64,000 nt of DNA from Streptomyces griseochromogenes (GCF_001542625.1 NZ_CP016279.1:9362001-9426000), one strand, 5' to 3'. Positions 54,485 to 63,769 are shown, counted from the first letter of the stretch. Notes: generated by a model from the letters alone, not told the origin. Made by a program: numbers and translations.

Positions 54485-56125
54485 ATGCCGACCTGCCCGA
54501 ACGGACACCAGTCGGGTTCCGACGACTGGTGCGAGGTCTGCGGTCACCGCATGGCCGGTGCCGTACCTCCGCCCCCGCCGCCGGCCGCCGGAGGCTATGG
54601 CTTTCCGCCGCCGCAGGGCACCCAGCCCGGCGGCCGCCCGCAGAGCCCGGGGGCTCCCGAGCCGGAGCTGTGCCCGCAGTGCCGCACGCCCCGCGAGGGC
54701 GGTGCGCCGTTCTGCGAGGAGTGCCGGTGGAACTTCCTGACGAACACCGCCACCTCGTACACCCCGGCCGCCCCGCGCCCGCCGCAGCCCCGTTTCGAGC
54801 CGCCGAGCGCGACGTACGGCAACGGTGACGCGTTCGATTACCACGGCTCGCGTCCCTCGCAGATGAACCGGCCCGCCGAGCCGATCCCGCCCTTCAGCAG
54901 CGAGCCGTCGGGCCCGACCCCGTTCGCCCCCGAGCGCGGCCCGTCCGGCCCGCCGCCCACCTCGGGCGGCCCGGGCGGTCCCGGCGCCTTCGGCGGCGGC
55001 CAGCAGCGTCCGCCCGCCCCTCCGTCGGCCTTCGGCGGCGGCCAGGGTGGTCCCGGTGGCCCGTCCGGCTTCGGTGGCGGCCAGGGGCAGGGCCCCGGCG
55101 GCCAGGGTGGTCCCGGCGGCCCGTCGGGCTTCGGCGGCGGCCAGGACCAGGGGCCGGGTGGTCCCGGTGGCCCGTCCGGCTTCGGTGGCGGCCAGGGGCA
55201 GGGTCCCGGCGGCCAGGGTGGTCCCGGCGGCCCGTCCGGCTTCGGCGGCGGCCAGGGGCAGGGCCCCGGCGGCCAGGGTGGTCCCGGCGGCCCGTCCGGC
55301 TTCGGCGGCGGCCAGGGGCAGGGCCCCGGCGGCCAGGGTGGTCCGGCGCCCTTCGGTCCGGGCGGCCAGGGTGGTCCCGCAGGTCCGGGTGGTCCCGGCG
55401 CGCCCGGCCCCTCCCCCTTCGGCGCCGACCCCTCCCGTCCGGTTCCGCCGCCGCCCGGTCCGACGCCGTCGGCCGGTCCCGGCGGTGCCCCGCAGGCCTT
55501 CCAGCAGCCCGGCCCGCCCGCGCCGCCCGCCTTCCCGCGGGAGACCGGCCGGCCCCCGGCCGGCGGCCCGTCCTTCGGCGGCGGTGAGGACGACTGGGTG
55601 ATCTCCCCGCCGTCGTCCGCCGGTCCCGGTGGCGGCCAGGGCGGTGGCTACGGCTATCCGCAGCCCGCCGCCACGCAGGCCCCGCCCGGATCCGGCTTCC
55701 CGCCGGCCCCGCAGCAGCCGGCCACCTGGACGGCGACCATCGGGCCGGACCGCGAGTACTTCATGGCGATGATGCATCGCTCCGGACCCGAGGCCACGGG
55801 GCTCAACCTGCCCGCGTACTCGCCGGAGCAGCAGCGCACGCTCACCGGCAACCAGATCACCATCGGCCGCCGCCGGCACTCCACCGGTGACACCCCCGAC
55901 GTCGATCTGTCGGTGCCGCCGGAGGACCCGGGCGTCTCGCACCAGCACGCGGTGCTGGTGCAGCAGCCGGACGGCAGCTGGGCGGTCGTCGACCAGAACT
56001 CGACGAACGGCACCACGGTCAACGGCTCGGACGAGCCGATCCAGCCGTTCGTGCCGGTGCCGCTGCAGGACGGCGACCGGGTGCACGTCGGCGCCTGGAC
56101 GACGATCACGATCCGCCGGGGCTGA
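54485..56125 (+). CDS. FHA-domain protein with zinc ribbons and Gly/Pro/Gln repeat linker
   Basis: 546 residues. Two zinc ribbons: one with C4, C16 and C19 (H8 may be the fourth ligand) and one with C63, C66, C77, C80. Next is a 350-residue low-complexity linker with tandem 20-residue repeats, and then a C-terminal FHA domain at about 445-546. The phosphothreonine-binding residues are visible: GRRRHS (461-466), SHQH (485-488) and NSTNGT. In mycobacteria the PknG substrate is the small FHA protein GarA; this could be the matching reader here, though it lacks the ETTS-type N-terminal phosphosite of GarA. ATG 54485 follows AAGGGGAAG. Confidence 0.88.
   Translation: MPTCPNGHQSGSDDWCEVCGHRMAGAVPPPPPPAAGGYGFPPPQGTQPGGRPQSPGAPEPELCPQCRTPREGGAPFCEECRWNFLTNTATSYTPAAPRPPQPRFEPPSATYGNGDAFDYHGSRPSQMNRPAEPIPPFSSEPSGPTPFAPERGPSGPPPTSGGPGGPGAFGGGQQRPPAPPSAFGGGQGGPGGPSGFGGGQGQGPGGQGGPGGPSGFGGGQDQGPGGPGGPSGFGGGQGQGPGGQGGPGGPSGFGGGQGQGPGGQGGPGGPSGFGGGQGQGPGGQGGPAPFGPGGQGGPAGPGGPGAPGPSPFGADPSRPVPPPPGPTPSAGPGGAPQAFQQPGPPAPPAFPRETGRPPAGGPSFGGGEDDWVISPPSSAGPGGGQGGGYGYPQPAATQAPPGSGFPPAPQQPATWTATIGPDREYFMAMMHRSGPEATGLNLPAYSPEQQRTLTGNQITIGRRRHSTGDTPDVDLSVPPEDPGVSHQHAVLVQQPDGSWAVVDQNSTNGTTVNGSDEPIQPFVPVPLQDGDRVHVGAWTTITIRRG
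55041..55350 (+). repeat. Tandem 60-nt repeats within the FHA gene
   Basis: About five units coding for GGQGGPGGPSGFGGGQGQGP; the units at 55201-55260 and 55261-55320 are nearly identical. The array is prone to slippage, so copy number probably differs between strains. Confidence 0.85.
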
Positions 56126-56149
56126 CCGGCCGGGGCCCGACCGGGACGG

Positions 56150-57127
56150 CTAGGGGAGGGGCCAGATGTACGGCCCCTCCGGGTCGTCCAGCCAGGCCCA
56201 CGCGTGCTCGCCGCCGACCGTGACGCCGTACCGTTCGCGTCGTGGCCTGCCCTCGCCGTCCCACAACGCGTAGGCCTCGTGCGGGTCGAGGCTGCCCCGG
56301 GTCAGGGCCAGCAGGAAGCGGAACGTCTCCTGCCCGCGGGCCCCGCTGGGCAGCCCGGCCAGGGACACCGCCCCGGGTTCCGCCCGGCCCGCGCCGCGCA
56401 GCGGCACGAAGTAGGCGGGCGAGGGCAGGAATCGGCCCTCGGCGTGCCCGGCGTCATGGACCGTGAGAACGAGCAGCCCGGTGGCCATCGGGGTCAGGAC
56501 GCGGGCGCCGGGGCGGCACTGGCCGACCCAGGCGCGTGGCACCGTGGGCGGCGTGCAGGTGGCGATGATCCGGTCGAACGGGGCGCGTTCGGGCACCCCG
56601 CGCACCCCGTCGCCGGTGACGACGAGCGGGTGGTACCCGGCCGCGGCCAGGTGCCGCCGGGCCGCGTCGGTGATCTCCGGTTCCAGGTCGACGGTGGTGA
56701 CGAGGTCGTCGTCGCCGAGCCGGTGCGCGAGCAGGGCCGCGTTGTAGCCGGTCCCGGTGCCCACCTCCAGGACCCGGTCGCCGTCCCCCACCCGCAGGGC
56801 GACCAGCATCCGCGCCATCAACGAGGGCTGGCTGATGGAGGAGAGCAGCTCGCCGTCGCGCAGCAGCGTGGCCAGCGGGATGTCGGCGTAGGCACCACGG
56901 ACCCAGCGTTCCCGGTCCCGGGGATCCAGGCTCTCGCCCCGGCGGCGCTCGTAGCCGCCCTGGACGCCGACGTAGTAGGAGGGCACGAACAGATGGCGGG
57001 GCACGTCGGCGAACGCCTCGTGCCACACCGGGTCCTCGTCCCAGACCCCCTCGGCGTCGATCTCCCGCACCAGCGCGGCCCGCGCCGCGGCGGCGAGCGA
57101 CTCGATCTCCGTGTCGTAGGCGCCCAT
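56150..57127 (-). CDS. Protein-L-isoaspartate O-methyltransferase-like protein
   Basis: 325 residues. PCMT-type fold: WHEAFADVPRHLFVPSYY, the conserved SSISQPSLMARMLVAL, SAM motif I VLEVGTGTGYNAALLAHRLG and TCTPPTVPRAWVGQCRPGA. It probably methylates isoaspartate in damaged proteins, or is one of the many Streptomyces paralogues of that fold, some acting in peptide biosynthesis. The C-terminal 100 residues are an extra domain. ATG 57127 is the start that fits the fold; the frame stays open upstream into the globin gene. Convergent with the FHA gene. Confidence 0.85.
   Translation of the reverse strand: MGAYDTEIESLAAAARAALVREIDAEGVWDEDPVWHEAFADVPRHLFVPSYYVGVQGGYERRRGESLDPRDRERWVRGAYADIPLATLLRDGELLSSISQPSLMARMLVALRVGDGDRVLEVGTGTGYNAALLAHRLGDDDLVTTVDLEPEITDAARRHLAAAGYHPLVVTGDGVRGVPERAPFDRIIATCTPPTVPRAWVGQCRPGARVLTPMATGLLVLTVHDAGHAEGRFLPSPAYFVPLRGAGRAEPGAVSLAGLPSGARGQETFRFLLALTRGSLDPHEAYALWDGEGRPRRERYGVTVGGEHAWAWLDDPEGPYIWPLP
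56155..56180. terminator. Hairpin at the 3' end of the methyltransferase gene
   Basis: GGAGGGGCC and GGCCCCTCC form a 9-bp stem with an 8-nt loop inside the last codons of the methyltransferase and 30 nt past the FHA stop. It could terminate the seven-gene signalling transcript. Confidence 0.45.
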
Positions 57128-57205
57128 ACACCCACAGTAGGGGCGAGTCGGGGGTCCGGTCCTAAGGCTTGAGTCCTGGGTCACCCCGTCTGAGACCATG
57201 GACGC

Positions 57206-57610
57206 GTGAAAGAGATTCGGCGCGGCACGCTTCAGGAGCAGACCTTCTACGAGCAGGTCGGCGGGGAGGAGACCTTCCGCCGACTCGTCCACCGTTTCTA
57301 CGAGGGAGTCGCCGAGGACCCGTTCCTGAGGGCGATGTACCCGGAGGAGGACCTGGGCCCGGCCGAGGAGCGGCTGACGCTGTTCCTCATCCAGTACTGG
57401 GGCGGCCCCAAGACCTACAGCGACAATCGCGGCCACCCCCGTCTGCGGATGCGGCACGCCCCGTTCACCGTGGACCGGGCCGCGCACGACGCCTGGCTGA
57501 GGCACATGCGGGTGGCCGTCGACGAGCTGGGGCTGTCCGAGGAGCACGAGCGGACGCTGTGGAACTACCTGACGTACGCGGCCCAGTCGATGGTGAACAC
57601 TCCGGAGTGA
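57206..57610 (+). CDS. glbO: Truncated haemoglobin, group II (GlbO type)
   Basis: 134 residues with the two-on-two globin fold. Group II marks are visible: [32 protein letters not shown], the proximal histidine in RMRHAPF and the tryptophan of HDAWLRHM (position G8). It binds oxygen or nitric oxide and may help in redox or NO defence. GTG start, divergent from the methyltransferase gene. Confidence 0.92.
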   Translation: MKEIRRGTLQEQTFYEQVGGEETFRRLVHRFYEGVAEDPFLRAMYPEEDLGPAEERLTLFLIQYWGGPKTYSDNRGHPRLRMRHAPFTVDRAAHDAWLRHMRVAVDELGLSEEHERTLWNYLTYAAQSMVNTPE

Positions 57611-57631
57611 CCCGGCCCCGCTGAACGTCGG

Positions 57632-57681
57632 ATTCCGGTCGTCTGGCGCCGAAATCCGGTCACGATCCGGTATAGACCGGT
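57632..57681 (+). promoter_or_regulatory. Phased CCGGT repeats upstream of the large permease operon
   Basis: CCGGT occurs at 57635, 57656, 57667 and 57677, that is at spacings of 21, 11 and 10 nt, close to whole helical turns. The last two form the palindrome CCGGT-ATAG-ACCGG. They lie in the 152-nt gap before the permease start and suggest a regulator binding one face of the DNA. Confidence 0.4.
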
Positions 57682-57762
57682 CGACAACCGCTTACCGGCG
57701 CGCGGCCTCCTCTGCCAGCATCGCCCGAAAGTCCTGAAGTACCGGGCGACGACGGGGGCCGG

Positions 57763-60700
57763 GTGACGGGGTTGGTCGTCTTACGCGCGCGGGCGCACCG
57801 CCTGCTGCTCGGCTCCGCTCTGCTCACGGTGCTGCTGACCACCGCGGTGCTGGCGACGCTCACGGCGTACGCGGGCGCGATCGGCGATGCGGCGCTGCGC
57901 CATGTGCTGAACGACCCGCGCAACGCGGCCGCCACGGCGCTCGTCGTCAAGGCCGAGGTACCGGCCGGGCAGCGCGCCGCCGCCGGGACCGCCGTACGGC
58001 ACGGCGCCCGCACGACCTTCGACGGGCTGCCGGTGCGCATACGGACGCTGCGCCGCTCGGGACCGTACGCGCTGCCCCGCTCCGTGCAGCCGCCCGCCGA
58101 GCGGACGGGCGACCCGGATCTGACGTACTTCGCGGTGCTGGACCGTACACAGGTGCGGCCGGCCTCGGGCCGGCTCCCGCGCCGGAGCGCGGGCGAGATC
58201 GAGGTGGCCCTGCCCCAGGCCGCCGCCCGGCCGCTCGGGCTCCGCCCCGGCGACCGCCTCACCCTGGCCGACCGGCTCGGCGGCCACGCGGTGCGGGTAC
58301 GCGTCAGCGGGCTGTACCGGCCCGTCGCCGCCAACGCGCCGTACTGGCAACTGGACGACCTGCTCGGCCGCGGGGTGAAGAAGTCCGGCTTCACGACGTA
58401 CGGGCCGCTGCTCACCGATCCGTCGGTCCTCGCCGGCGGGCGGGTGAGCGCCGGTCCGACGGCCTGGCTGGCCTCGGCCGACTTCGGCACGGTGACGACC
58501 GGGCGGACCGGGGCGCTGCGGAAGGCGGCGCGGGCGGGGAGCGGGGAGCTGCGCGCCGCCGGCGCCCTGCGCGGGGCGACGACGGCGACGACCGCGCTGC
58601 CGGAGGTCCTGGACCGGGTCGACCGCTCGCTGCTCGTCTCCCGCTCCACCATGCTGATCGTCGCGCTCCAGCTGGTGCTGCTCGCCGGGTACGCGCTGCT
58701 GCTGGTGGCCCGGCTGCTGGGCAGCGAACGGGCGGCCGAGACACGGCTGCTGAGGGCCCGCGGCGCCTCGCGCGCCCGGCTCGCGGGCCTCGCCGCCGCC
58801 GAGTCGCTGCTGCTCGCGCTCCCCGCGGCCGTCTGCGCTCCTCTGCTCGCCGGCCCCCTCACCGCCGTCCTGGCCGCCCACGGCCACCTGGCCGGCCTCG
58901 GCCTCCGTCTGAACCTGCCGCCCGCCGGCGGCCCCGCCGTGTGGCTGACGGCATCCGCGACGGCCCTGGGCTGCACGCTGACGGTGGCGGTACCGGCGCT
59001 GACGGGGACCGAGGCCGAGGCGCCGCGCCGAGGGCGGCTCACATTCCTTTCCCGGAAGGGAAGTCCGGCCGGTCTTCGCACCGGCGCCGACCTCGGGCTG
59101 CTCGTCGTGGCGGGGGTCGCGTACTGGCAGTTGAGGCGGCAGGATTCCGGGGGTGTCGCGGCCGACCGGTCGGGGGCGCTCGGGGTGGATCCGCTGCTGG
59201 TGGCCGCGCCCGCGCTGGCCCTGCTCGCCGGGACGGTGCTGACGCTGCGGCTGCTGCCGCCGGTGGCCCGGCTCGCGGAGCGGGGGGCGGCGGCCGGGCG
59301 GGGGCTGCCGATGGCGCTGGCCGGCTGGCAGTTCAGCCGCCGTACCGCACGCCGGGCGGGCCCGGTGCTGCTGCTCGTGCTCGCCGTCGCGCTCGGCATG
59401 CTGGCCGTGGGACAGGCGGCCTCCTGGGACCGCTCGCAGGACGACCAGGCCGATTTCCACGCCGGAGCGCCGGTGCGTGTGCTGTCCGCGGGCGACGGCG
59501 GGCTCGGCCGCACGGACCGGTACGCGGCCCTTCCACGGGTGCGCGAGGCCGTCCCCGCCGTACGCGCCGACGAGCCCCTGTCCGGCGGCCGCACGGCGAC
59601 CGTGCTGGCCCTGGACACCGCGCACGCGGCGGACGCGATGCTGATGCGCCCGGACCTGGCGGCCGTACCGGTGAAGCCGCTGCTCGCCGCGCTGGCCCCG
59701 AAGGACTCCCCGGCCGGGGCGGGGGTGCCGACGCACACCGCGCGGCTGCGGCTGACGGCGAGCCTGCGCAGCTCCGCGGGCCCCGGCACGACCGCCGATG
59801 TCACGGTCACGCTGGAGGACCGGTACGGGGTGCCGTACCAGCTGCCGTTCGGGCAGCTCCCCGCCGACGGCCACGCGCACACCCTCGCCCTCGACCTCAC
59901 CTCCTCCCCCGGCCCGGCGACCCTCACCGCACTCCAGCTGGACATGACCCAGCCCGCCGGACGCTCCGAGCGACACCGGCTCACCGTCCGGGATCTGACC
60001 GCCGTCGCGGCCGACGGGACCGTACGCCCGCTCGCGGTGCCGGGCTCCTGGACCACCGCCGCGCAGACCGGTGGCGCCGCCGTCACGACCCCGGCCACCA
60101 GCCCCACCCGGCCCCAGGTCGTCTCCGCCCGGCCGCTGACCGTCTCCTACGGCACCGGGCACCTCCCCGACGCGGACTTCCGGACGGTGGCCACCTTGTC
60201 CGTCCGGCTCCAGGTGGCGCGGCCCGCACCCCCCGAGGTGAGGGCCGTGGCCACCGACCGCTTCCTGGACTCGGCGGGCGCCGGCACCGGGCAGCGCGTG
60301 GACGTGACGATCGACGGCCGTAGTCTGCCGGTGCGGATCGTCCGGTCGGTACGGGCGCTGCCCACGACCGGCGACGGCAGCCCGGACGGCGGCGCCGTAC
60401 TGGTCGATCTGCGCGCCGCCGACCGGGCGTTGGAGGCCCGCTACGGGGAGAGCGTCACGCCCACCGAGTGGTGGCTGCGCACCGCGCCCGGCGACGCGGC
60501 CCAGGTGGCCGCCGCCGTACGGGCGCTGCCCGACGTGGACCCCGGGCAGGTCGTGGTGCGGGACGAGATCGCCGCCGAGCTGCGCGACGACCCCTTCGGC
60601 GCGGGCCCGACGGCCGCGTTCGCCGCGGCGGCCGTGGTGGCGGCGGCACTCGCCGCGGTCGGCTTCGCGGTGGGCACGGCCGGTTCGCTGCGCGCGCGGG

Positions 60701-61026
60701 AGGCGGAGTTCGCGGTGCTGCGGGCCCTCGGCGCCCCGCGCCGCCGGCTGGCCCGGACGGTCGCCGCCGAGCAGGCCGTTCTGGTCGGCCTCGCGCTGGC
60801 GGTCGGCGTGACCCTCGGCACCGTACTGGCCCGGGGCGTACTGCCGTTGATCGTGCTGACCTCCGAGGCCTCCCGGCCCGTGCCGGATCTGCTCGTGCTG
60901 CTCCCGCCCGGCCGTGTGGCGTCGCTGCTCGCGGCCGTCGCCGCGGCCCCGCTCGTGGTCTCGGCGGTGGCGGCGCTGCGCCGGTCCGATCCGGTGCGGG
61001 CGCTGCGCGAACAGGGGGGTGAGTGA
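57763..61026 (+). CDS. Very large FtsX-like ABC transporter permease
   Basis: 1087 residues. An N-terminal helix (about 10-35), an extracytoplasmic domain of about 240 residues, a first FtsX module with its coupling segment (LLRARGASRARLAGLAAAESLLL), further helices near 440-560, a second extracytoplasmic part (about 565-930) and a C-terminal FtsX module (AEFAVLRALGAPRRRLARTVAAEQ). Such two-module permeases work as pairs with a LolD-type ATPase, here encoded two genes later. The substrate is unknown; lipid or lipoprotein handling is typical of the fold. GTG 57763 has a GGGGG site. Confidence 0.87.
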   Translation: MTGLVVLRARAHRLLLGSALLTVLLTTAVLATLTAYAGAIGDAALRHVLNDPRNAAATALVVKAEVPAGQRAAAGTAVRHGARTTFDGLPVRIRTLRRSGPYALPRSVQPPAERTGDPDLTYFAVLDRTQVRPASGRLPRRSAGEIEVALPQAAARPLGLRPGDRLTLADRLGGHAVRVRVSGLYRPVAANAPYWQLDDLLGRGVKKSGFTTYGPLLTDPSVLAGGRVSAGPTAWLASADFGTVTTGRTGALRKAARAGSGELRAAGALRGATTATTALPEVLDRVDRSLLVSRSTMLIVALQLVLLAGYALLLVARLLGSERAAETRLLRARGASRARLAGLAAAESLLLALPAAVCAPLLAGPLTAVLAAHGHLAGLGLRLNLPPAGGPAVWLTASATALGCTLTVAVPALTGTEAEAPRRGRLTFLSRKGSPAGLRTGADLGLLVVAGVAYWQLRRQDSGGVAADRSGALGVDPLLVAAPALALLAGTVLTLRLLPPVARLAERGAAAGRGLPMALAGWQFSRRTARRAGPVLLLVLAVALGMLAVGQAASWDRSQDDQADFHAGAPVRVLSAGDGGLGRTDRYAALPRVREAVPAVRADEPLSGGRTATVLALDTAHAADAMLMRPDLAAVPVKPLLAALAPKDSPAGAGVPTHTARLRLTASLRSSAGPGTTADVTVTLEDRYGVPYQLPFGQLPADGHAHTLALDLTSSPGPATLTALQLDMTQPAGRSERHRLTVRDLTAVAADGTVRPLAVPGSWTTAAQTGGAAVTTPATSPTRPQVVSARPLTVSYGTGHLPDADFRTVATLSVRLQVARPAPPEVRAVATDRFLDSAGAGTGQRVDVTIDGRSLPVRIVRSVRALPTTGDGSPDGGAVLVDLRAADRALEARYGESVTPTEWWLRTAPGDAAQVAAAVRALPDVDPGQVVVRDEIAAELRDDPFGAGPTAAFAAAAVVAAALAAVGFAVGTAGSLRAREAEFAVLRALGAPRRRLARTVAAEQAVLVGLALAVGVTLGTVLARGVLPLIVLTSEASRPVPDLLVLLPPGRVASLLAAVAAAPLVVSAVAALRRSDPVRALREQGGE

Positions 61027-61027
61027 G

Positions 61028-63769
61028 ATGGGTTCCGTGCCTTCCGCGGTGATGAGCCGTGTGCCTCCCGTGGCCGCGCCCTGGGTGCGCACCCGGCTGC
61101 GGGCCGCGCCCGGCGCCGCCGTCGCGCTCGCGCTGCTGGTCGCGCTGACCGCCTGCCTGGCGGCCGCCTTCCCGCGCGCGGTCGACCGCTACGAGGACGC
61201 GGGTCTGCTGCGCACCCTGCGCCAGGCCCGCCCCGAGCGCACCACCGTGCAGGTCAGCGCGCCCCTGCCGGTCCCCGGCATGACCTCCGGCGACCCGTCC
61301 GCGACGCTCCGTCCCGAGGTGCTGAGACGGCAGTACGAGAAGCTGATCGCCGCGGTCGGCAGCCCCCTCTCCGTCGACCGCGGGCAGTCCGCGTACGGCG
61401 TCGCGACCGACGCCAGCCCGGCGGTGCCCGACCCGTGGATCCCTCGCCCGACCGGCCATCCCGCCCATGTCTCGCTGGCCGCGCGGAGCGGCCTGGCCGA
61501 GCACGCGCGCGTCCGCGAGGGACGGCTGCCGCGCGCCTCGGGCCCGGTGGACGCCACGTCGCCCGGGGTGGAGGCCGCCGTCACCGCCGCCACGGCCAAG
61601 AACCTGCACATCGAGGTCGGTTCGGTCATCCACGTGCCCGGCGTCGGCCGCGGCCCGCTCGCCGTCCGGATCACCGGCGTGCTCACTCCGCGCGACCCCG
61701 CCGGCGCGTACTGGTCGACCGTCCCGCTGCTGCGCACGCCCACACTCGTCGCGCTGCCCGTGCCGGGTCCCGTGCAGAACTACTGGCTCGGCGCGCTCCT
61801 GCTCCCGCAGGAGGCGGCCCCCGCCCTGCTGGGCACCGGCGGAGAACCCGCCCGCCACTGGTACCTGGCACCGGGCCTCGGCGGTCTGCGCGCGCACGAC
61901 CTGGGCCGGATGAGGTCCGCCATCGCCTCCCTGCAGTCCGGCCCGGGGCTGCGCCGCGCCCGCGCCCTGACCAGCCCCGACGCCGACGTCGGCAGCGGCC
62001 TGGACGGTGTCGTCGCCTCGTTCTCCCGGCTGCGCTCCGGTATCTCCCCGCTGGTCGCGGTGGCCGCGACCGGCACCGCCACGGTCGCCGCCGTCGTCCT
62101 GCTCATGGCGGGCGTCCTGGCCGCCGACCGGCGCCGCCCCGAACTCGCCCTGCTGCGTGCCCGGGGCGCCTCCCTGCCCGGCCTGGCCGGCCGGCTGCTG
62201 GCCGAGACCTGCGTGATCGCCGTACCCGCGGGGGCACTCGGTCTGACGGCCGCGCTGCTCCTCGTCCCCGGCGGCCGCGCCGGCCACGCCGTCGCCGCCG
62301 CCCTGGCCGTCACCGTCACCGCCTGCGCCGCCCTACCGCTGCACGCCGCGCTCGCGCACCGCTCGGTCCGGGTGACGGGCCCGCGCGAGGACGTGACGGC
62401 ACCGCGGCCCTCCCGGCGCCGGACGGTCGCCGAGCTGACGCTGCTGGTCCTGGCGGCCGGAGCGGTGGCAACCCTGCGTCGCAGCGGCACATCGGCCGGT
62501 CAACTGGTCGCGGCCGCCCCCGTGTCGACCGGCGTCGTCGCGGCCCTGCTCCTGCTCCGCCTCCATCCGATCCTGCTGCGCGGGCCGGCCCGCGCGGCCG
62601 GGCGGCTGCGCGGCGCCGTGGGCCATCTGTCCCTGGCCCGCGCGGGGCGGACACGGGCCTTCGCGGTGCTGCCGCTGCTGGCCCTGCTGACCGCGCTGAC
62701 CACGGCGGCCTTCGGCGGCTCGGTGCTGACGGGCGTGGCCGCCGCCCGGGACCGTGCGGCCCTGCTCACCGTCGGGGCCGATGCCCGCGTGGACGCCGCC
62801 GCCCCGTTGCCGGCGGGCCTGGACGGGCGGGTGCGCGCGCTGCCCGGGGTGCACGGGGTGGCGGCGGTGAGCATCACCTACGACGCGAAGCCGCAGGACG
62901 GGCAGGAAACGGTGCCGCTGGTGGGCGTGGACCCGGCGCCGTACGCCGAGTTGGCGGCACACACGGGCCTGGCCCCCTTCCCCGCACAGCTGTTGAAGGC
63001 CGCGGACTCCCTGCCCGCCGTGGCCTCCCCCTCCGTCGCCCGGGCGTACGGCATCCGGCGCCCCTTACCGGTACGGCTGGAGGACGGCAGCGCGGTCACC
63101 GTCCGGATCATCGCCGTCCGCGACCGCACCCCGGCGGTGCCCGGCGCCGACTTCCTGGTCGTCGACCGGGCCGGCCTCACCGCGGCGGCCGCCCGTCCGA
63201 CCTCGCTGCTGCTGACCGGCGCCCACCTGGACGCGGGGGCGCTGCGCCGTGCGGCGGCCACCGCCTCGACCGCGGTCCGCGTACGGGCCGAGGAGCGATC
63301 CCGCTACGCCGACTCCCCCCTCCAGACCGGCGCCGAACACGTCTACACGGCGGCCGTGGCGGCGGGCGCCGGCTTCGCCTTCCTCGCCCTGCTCCTCTCG
63401 CTGCTGCGGGCGGCCCCCGAACGCGCCGCACTCCTCGCCCGCCTGCGCACCATGGGTCTCACCCGCGCCGAGGGCCGCCGCCTCCTCGTTCTGGAGTCCC
63501 TCCCGCAGGCCCTCCTCGCGGCAGCCGGCGGCACCCTGACCGGCTGGGCGGCGATCCGCCTCCTCTCCCCCGGCATCGACCTGACCACCGTCGCCCTGGC
63601 CACATCCCCGACCCCACCCACCGAAAGCGGCCTGCGCCCCGACCCCTGGTCCCTGACAGTGCCCGCGGTCCTGGTCCTGGTGCTCGCCGTGGGGGTGGCG
63701 GCCCTACAGGCGTGGTGGACGGGGAGACGGGGGTCGGTGAGGGAGCTGAGGGCGGGGGACGGCCGATGA
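61028..63769 (+). CDS. Second large FtsX-like ABC transporter permease
   Basis: 913 residues with the same layout: N-terminal helix (AAVALALLVALTACLAAAFP), extracytoplasmic domain to about 340, first FtsX module (LALLRARGASLPGLAGRLLAE), helices to about 575, second extracytoplasmic domain, and C-terminal module (LLARLRTMGLTRAEGRRLLVLESLP). The ATG lies 2 nt past the first permease stop with GGGGGTGAG upstream. It probably forms a heterodimer with the preceding protein. Confidence 0.87.
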   Translation: MGSVPSAVMSRVPPVAAPWVRTRLRAAPGAAVALALLVALTACLAAAFPRAVDRYEDAGLLRTLRQARPERTTVQVSAPLPVPGMTSGDPSATLRPEVLRRQYEKLIAAVGSPLSVDRGQSAYGVATDASPAVPDPWIPRPTGHPAHVSLAARSGLAEHARVREGRLPRASGPVDATSPGVEAAVTAATAKNLHIEVGSVIHVPGVGRGPLAVRITGVLTPRDPAGAYWSTVPLLRTPTLVALPVPGPVQNYWLGALLLPQEAAPALLGTGGEPARHWYLAPGLGGLRAHDLGRMRSAIASLQSGPGLRRARALTSPDADVGSGLDGVVASFSRLRSGISPLVAVAATGTATVAAVVLLMAGVLAADRRRPELALLRARGASLPGLAGRLLAETCVIAVPAGALGLTAALLLVPGGRAGHAVAAALAVTVTACAALPLHAALAHRSVRVTGPREDVTAPRPSRRRTVAELTLLVLAAGAVATLRRSGTSAGQLVAAAPVSTGVVAALLLLRLHPILLRGPARAAGRLRGAVGHLSLARAGRTRAFAVLPLLALLTALTTAAFGGSVLTGVAAARDRAALLTVGADARVDAAAPLPAGLDGRVRALPGVHGVAAVSITYDAKPQDGQETVPLVGVDPAPYAELAAHTGLAPFPAQLLKAADSLPAVASPSVARAYGIRRPLPVRLEDGSAVTVRIIAVRDRTPAVPGADFLVVDRAGLTAAAARPTSLLLTGAHLDAGALRRAAATASTAVRVRAEERSRYADSPLQTGAEHVYTAAVAAGAGFAFLALLLSLLRAAPERAALLARLRTMGLTRAEGRRLLVLESLPQALLAAAGGTLTGWAAIRLLSPGIDLTTVALATSPTPPTESGLRPDPWSLTVPAVLVLVLAVGVAALQAWWTGRRGSVRELRAGDGR

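Noticed and set aside
55041..55350. CRISPR-like array
   Set aside because: The repeats are contiguous 60-nt coding units in frame with the FHA gene, without spacers.
56150..57547. 465-residue version of the methyltransferase
   Set aside because: The extra 140 residues lie opposite the globin gene and lack any domain; the fold starts at the ATG at 57127.
57660..60107. A Ser/Arg/Ala-rich 815-codon minus-strand frame
   Set aside because: Composition is that of the complement of GC-rich coding DNA, opposite the FtsX permease.
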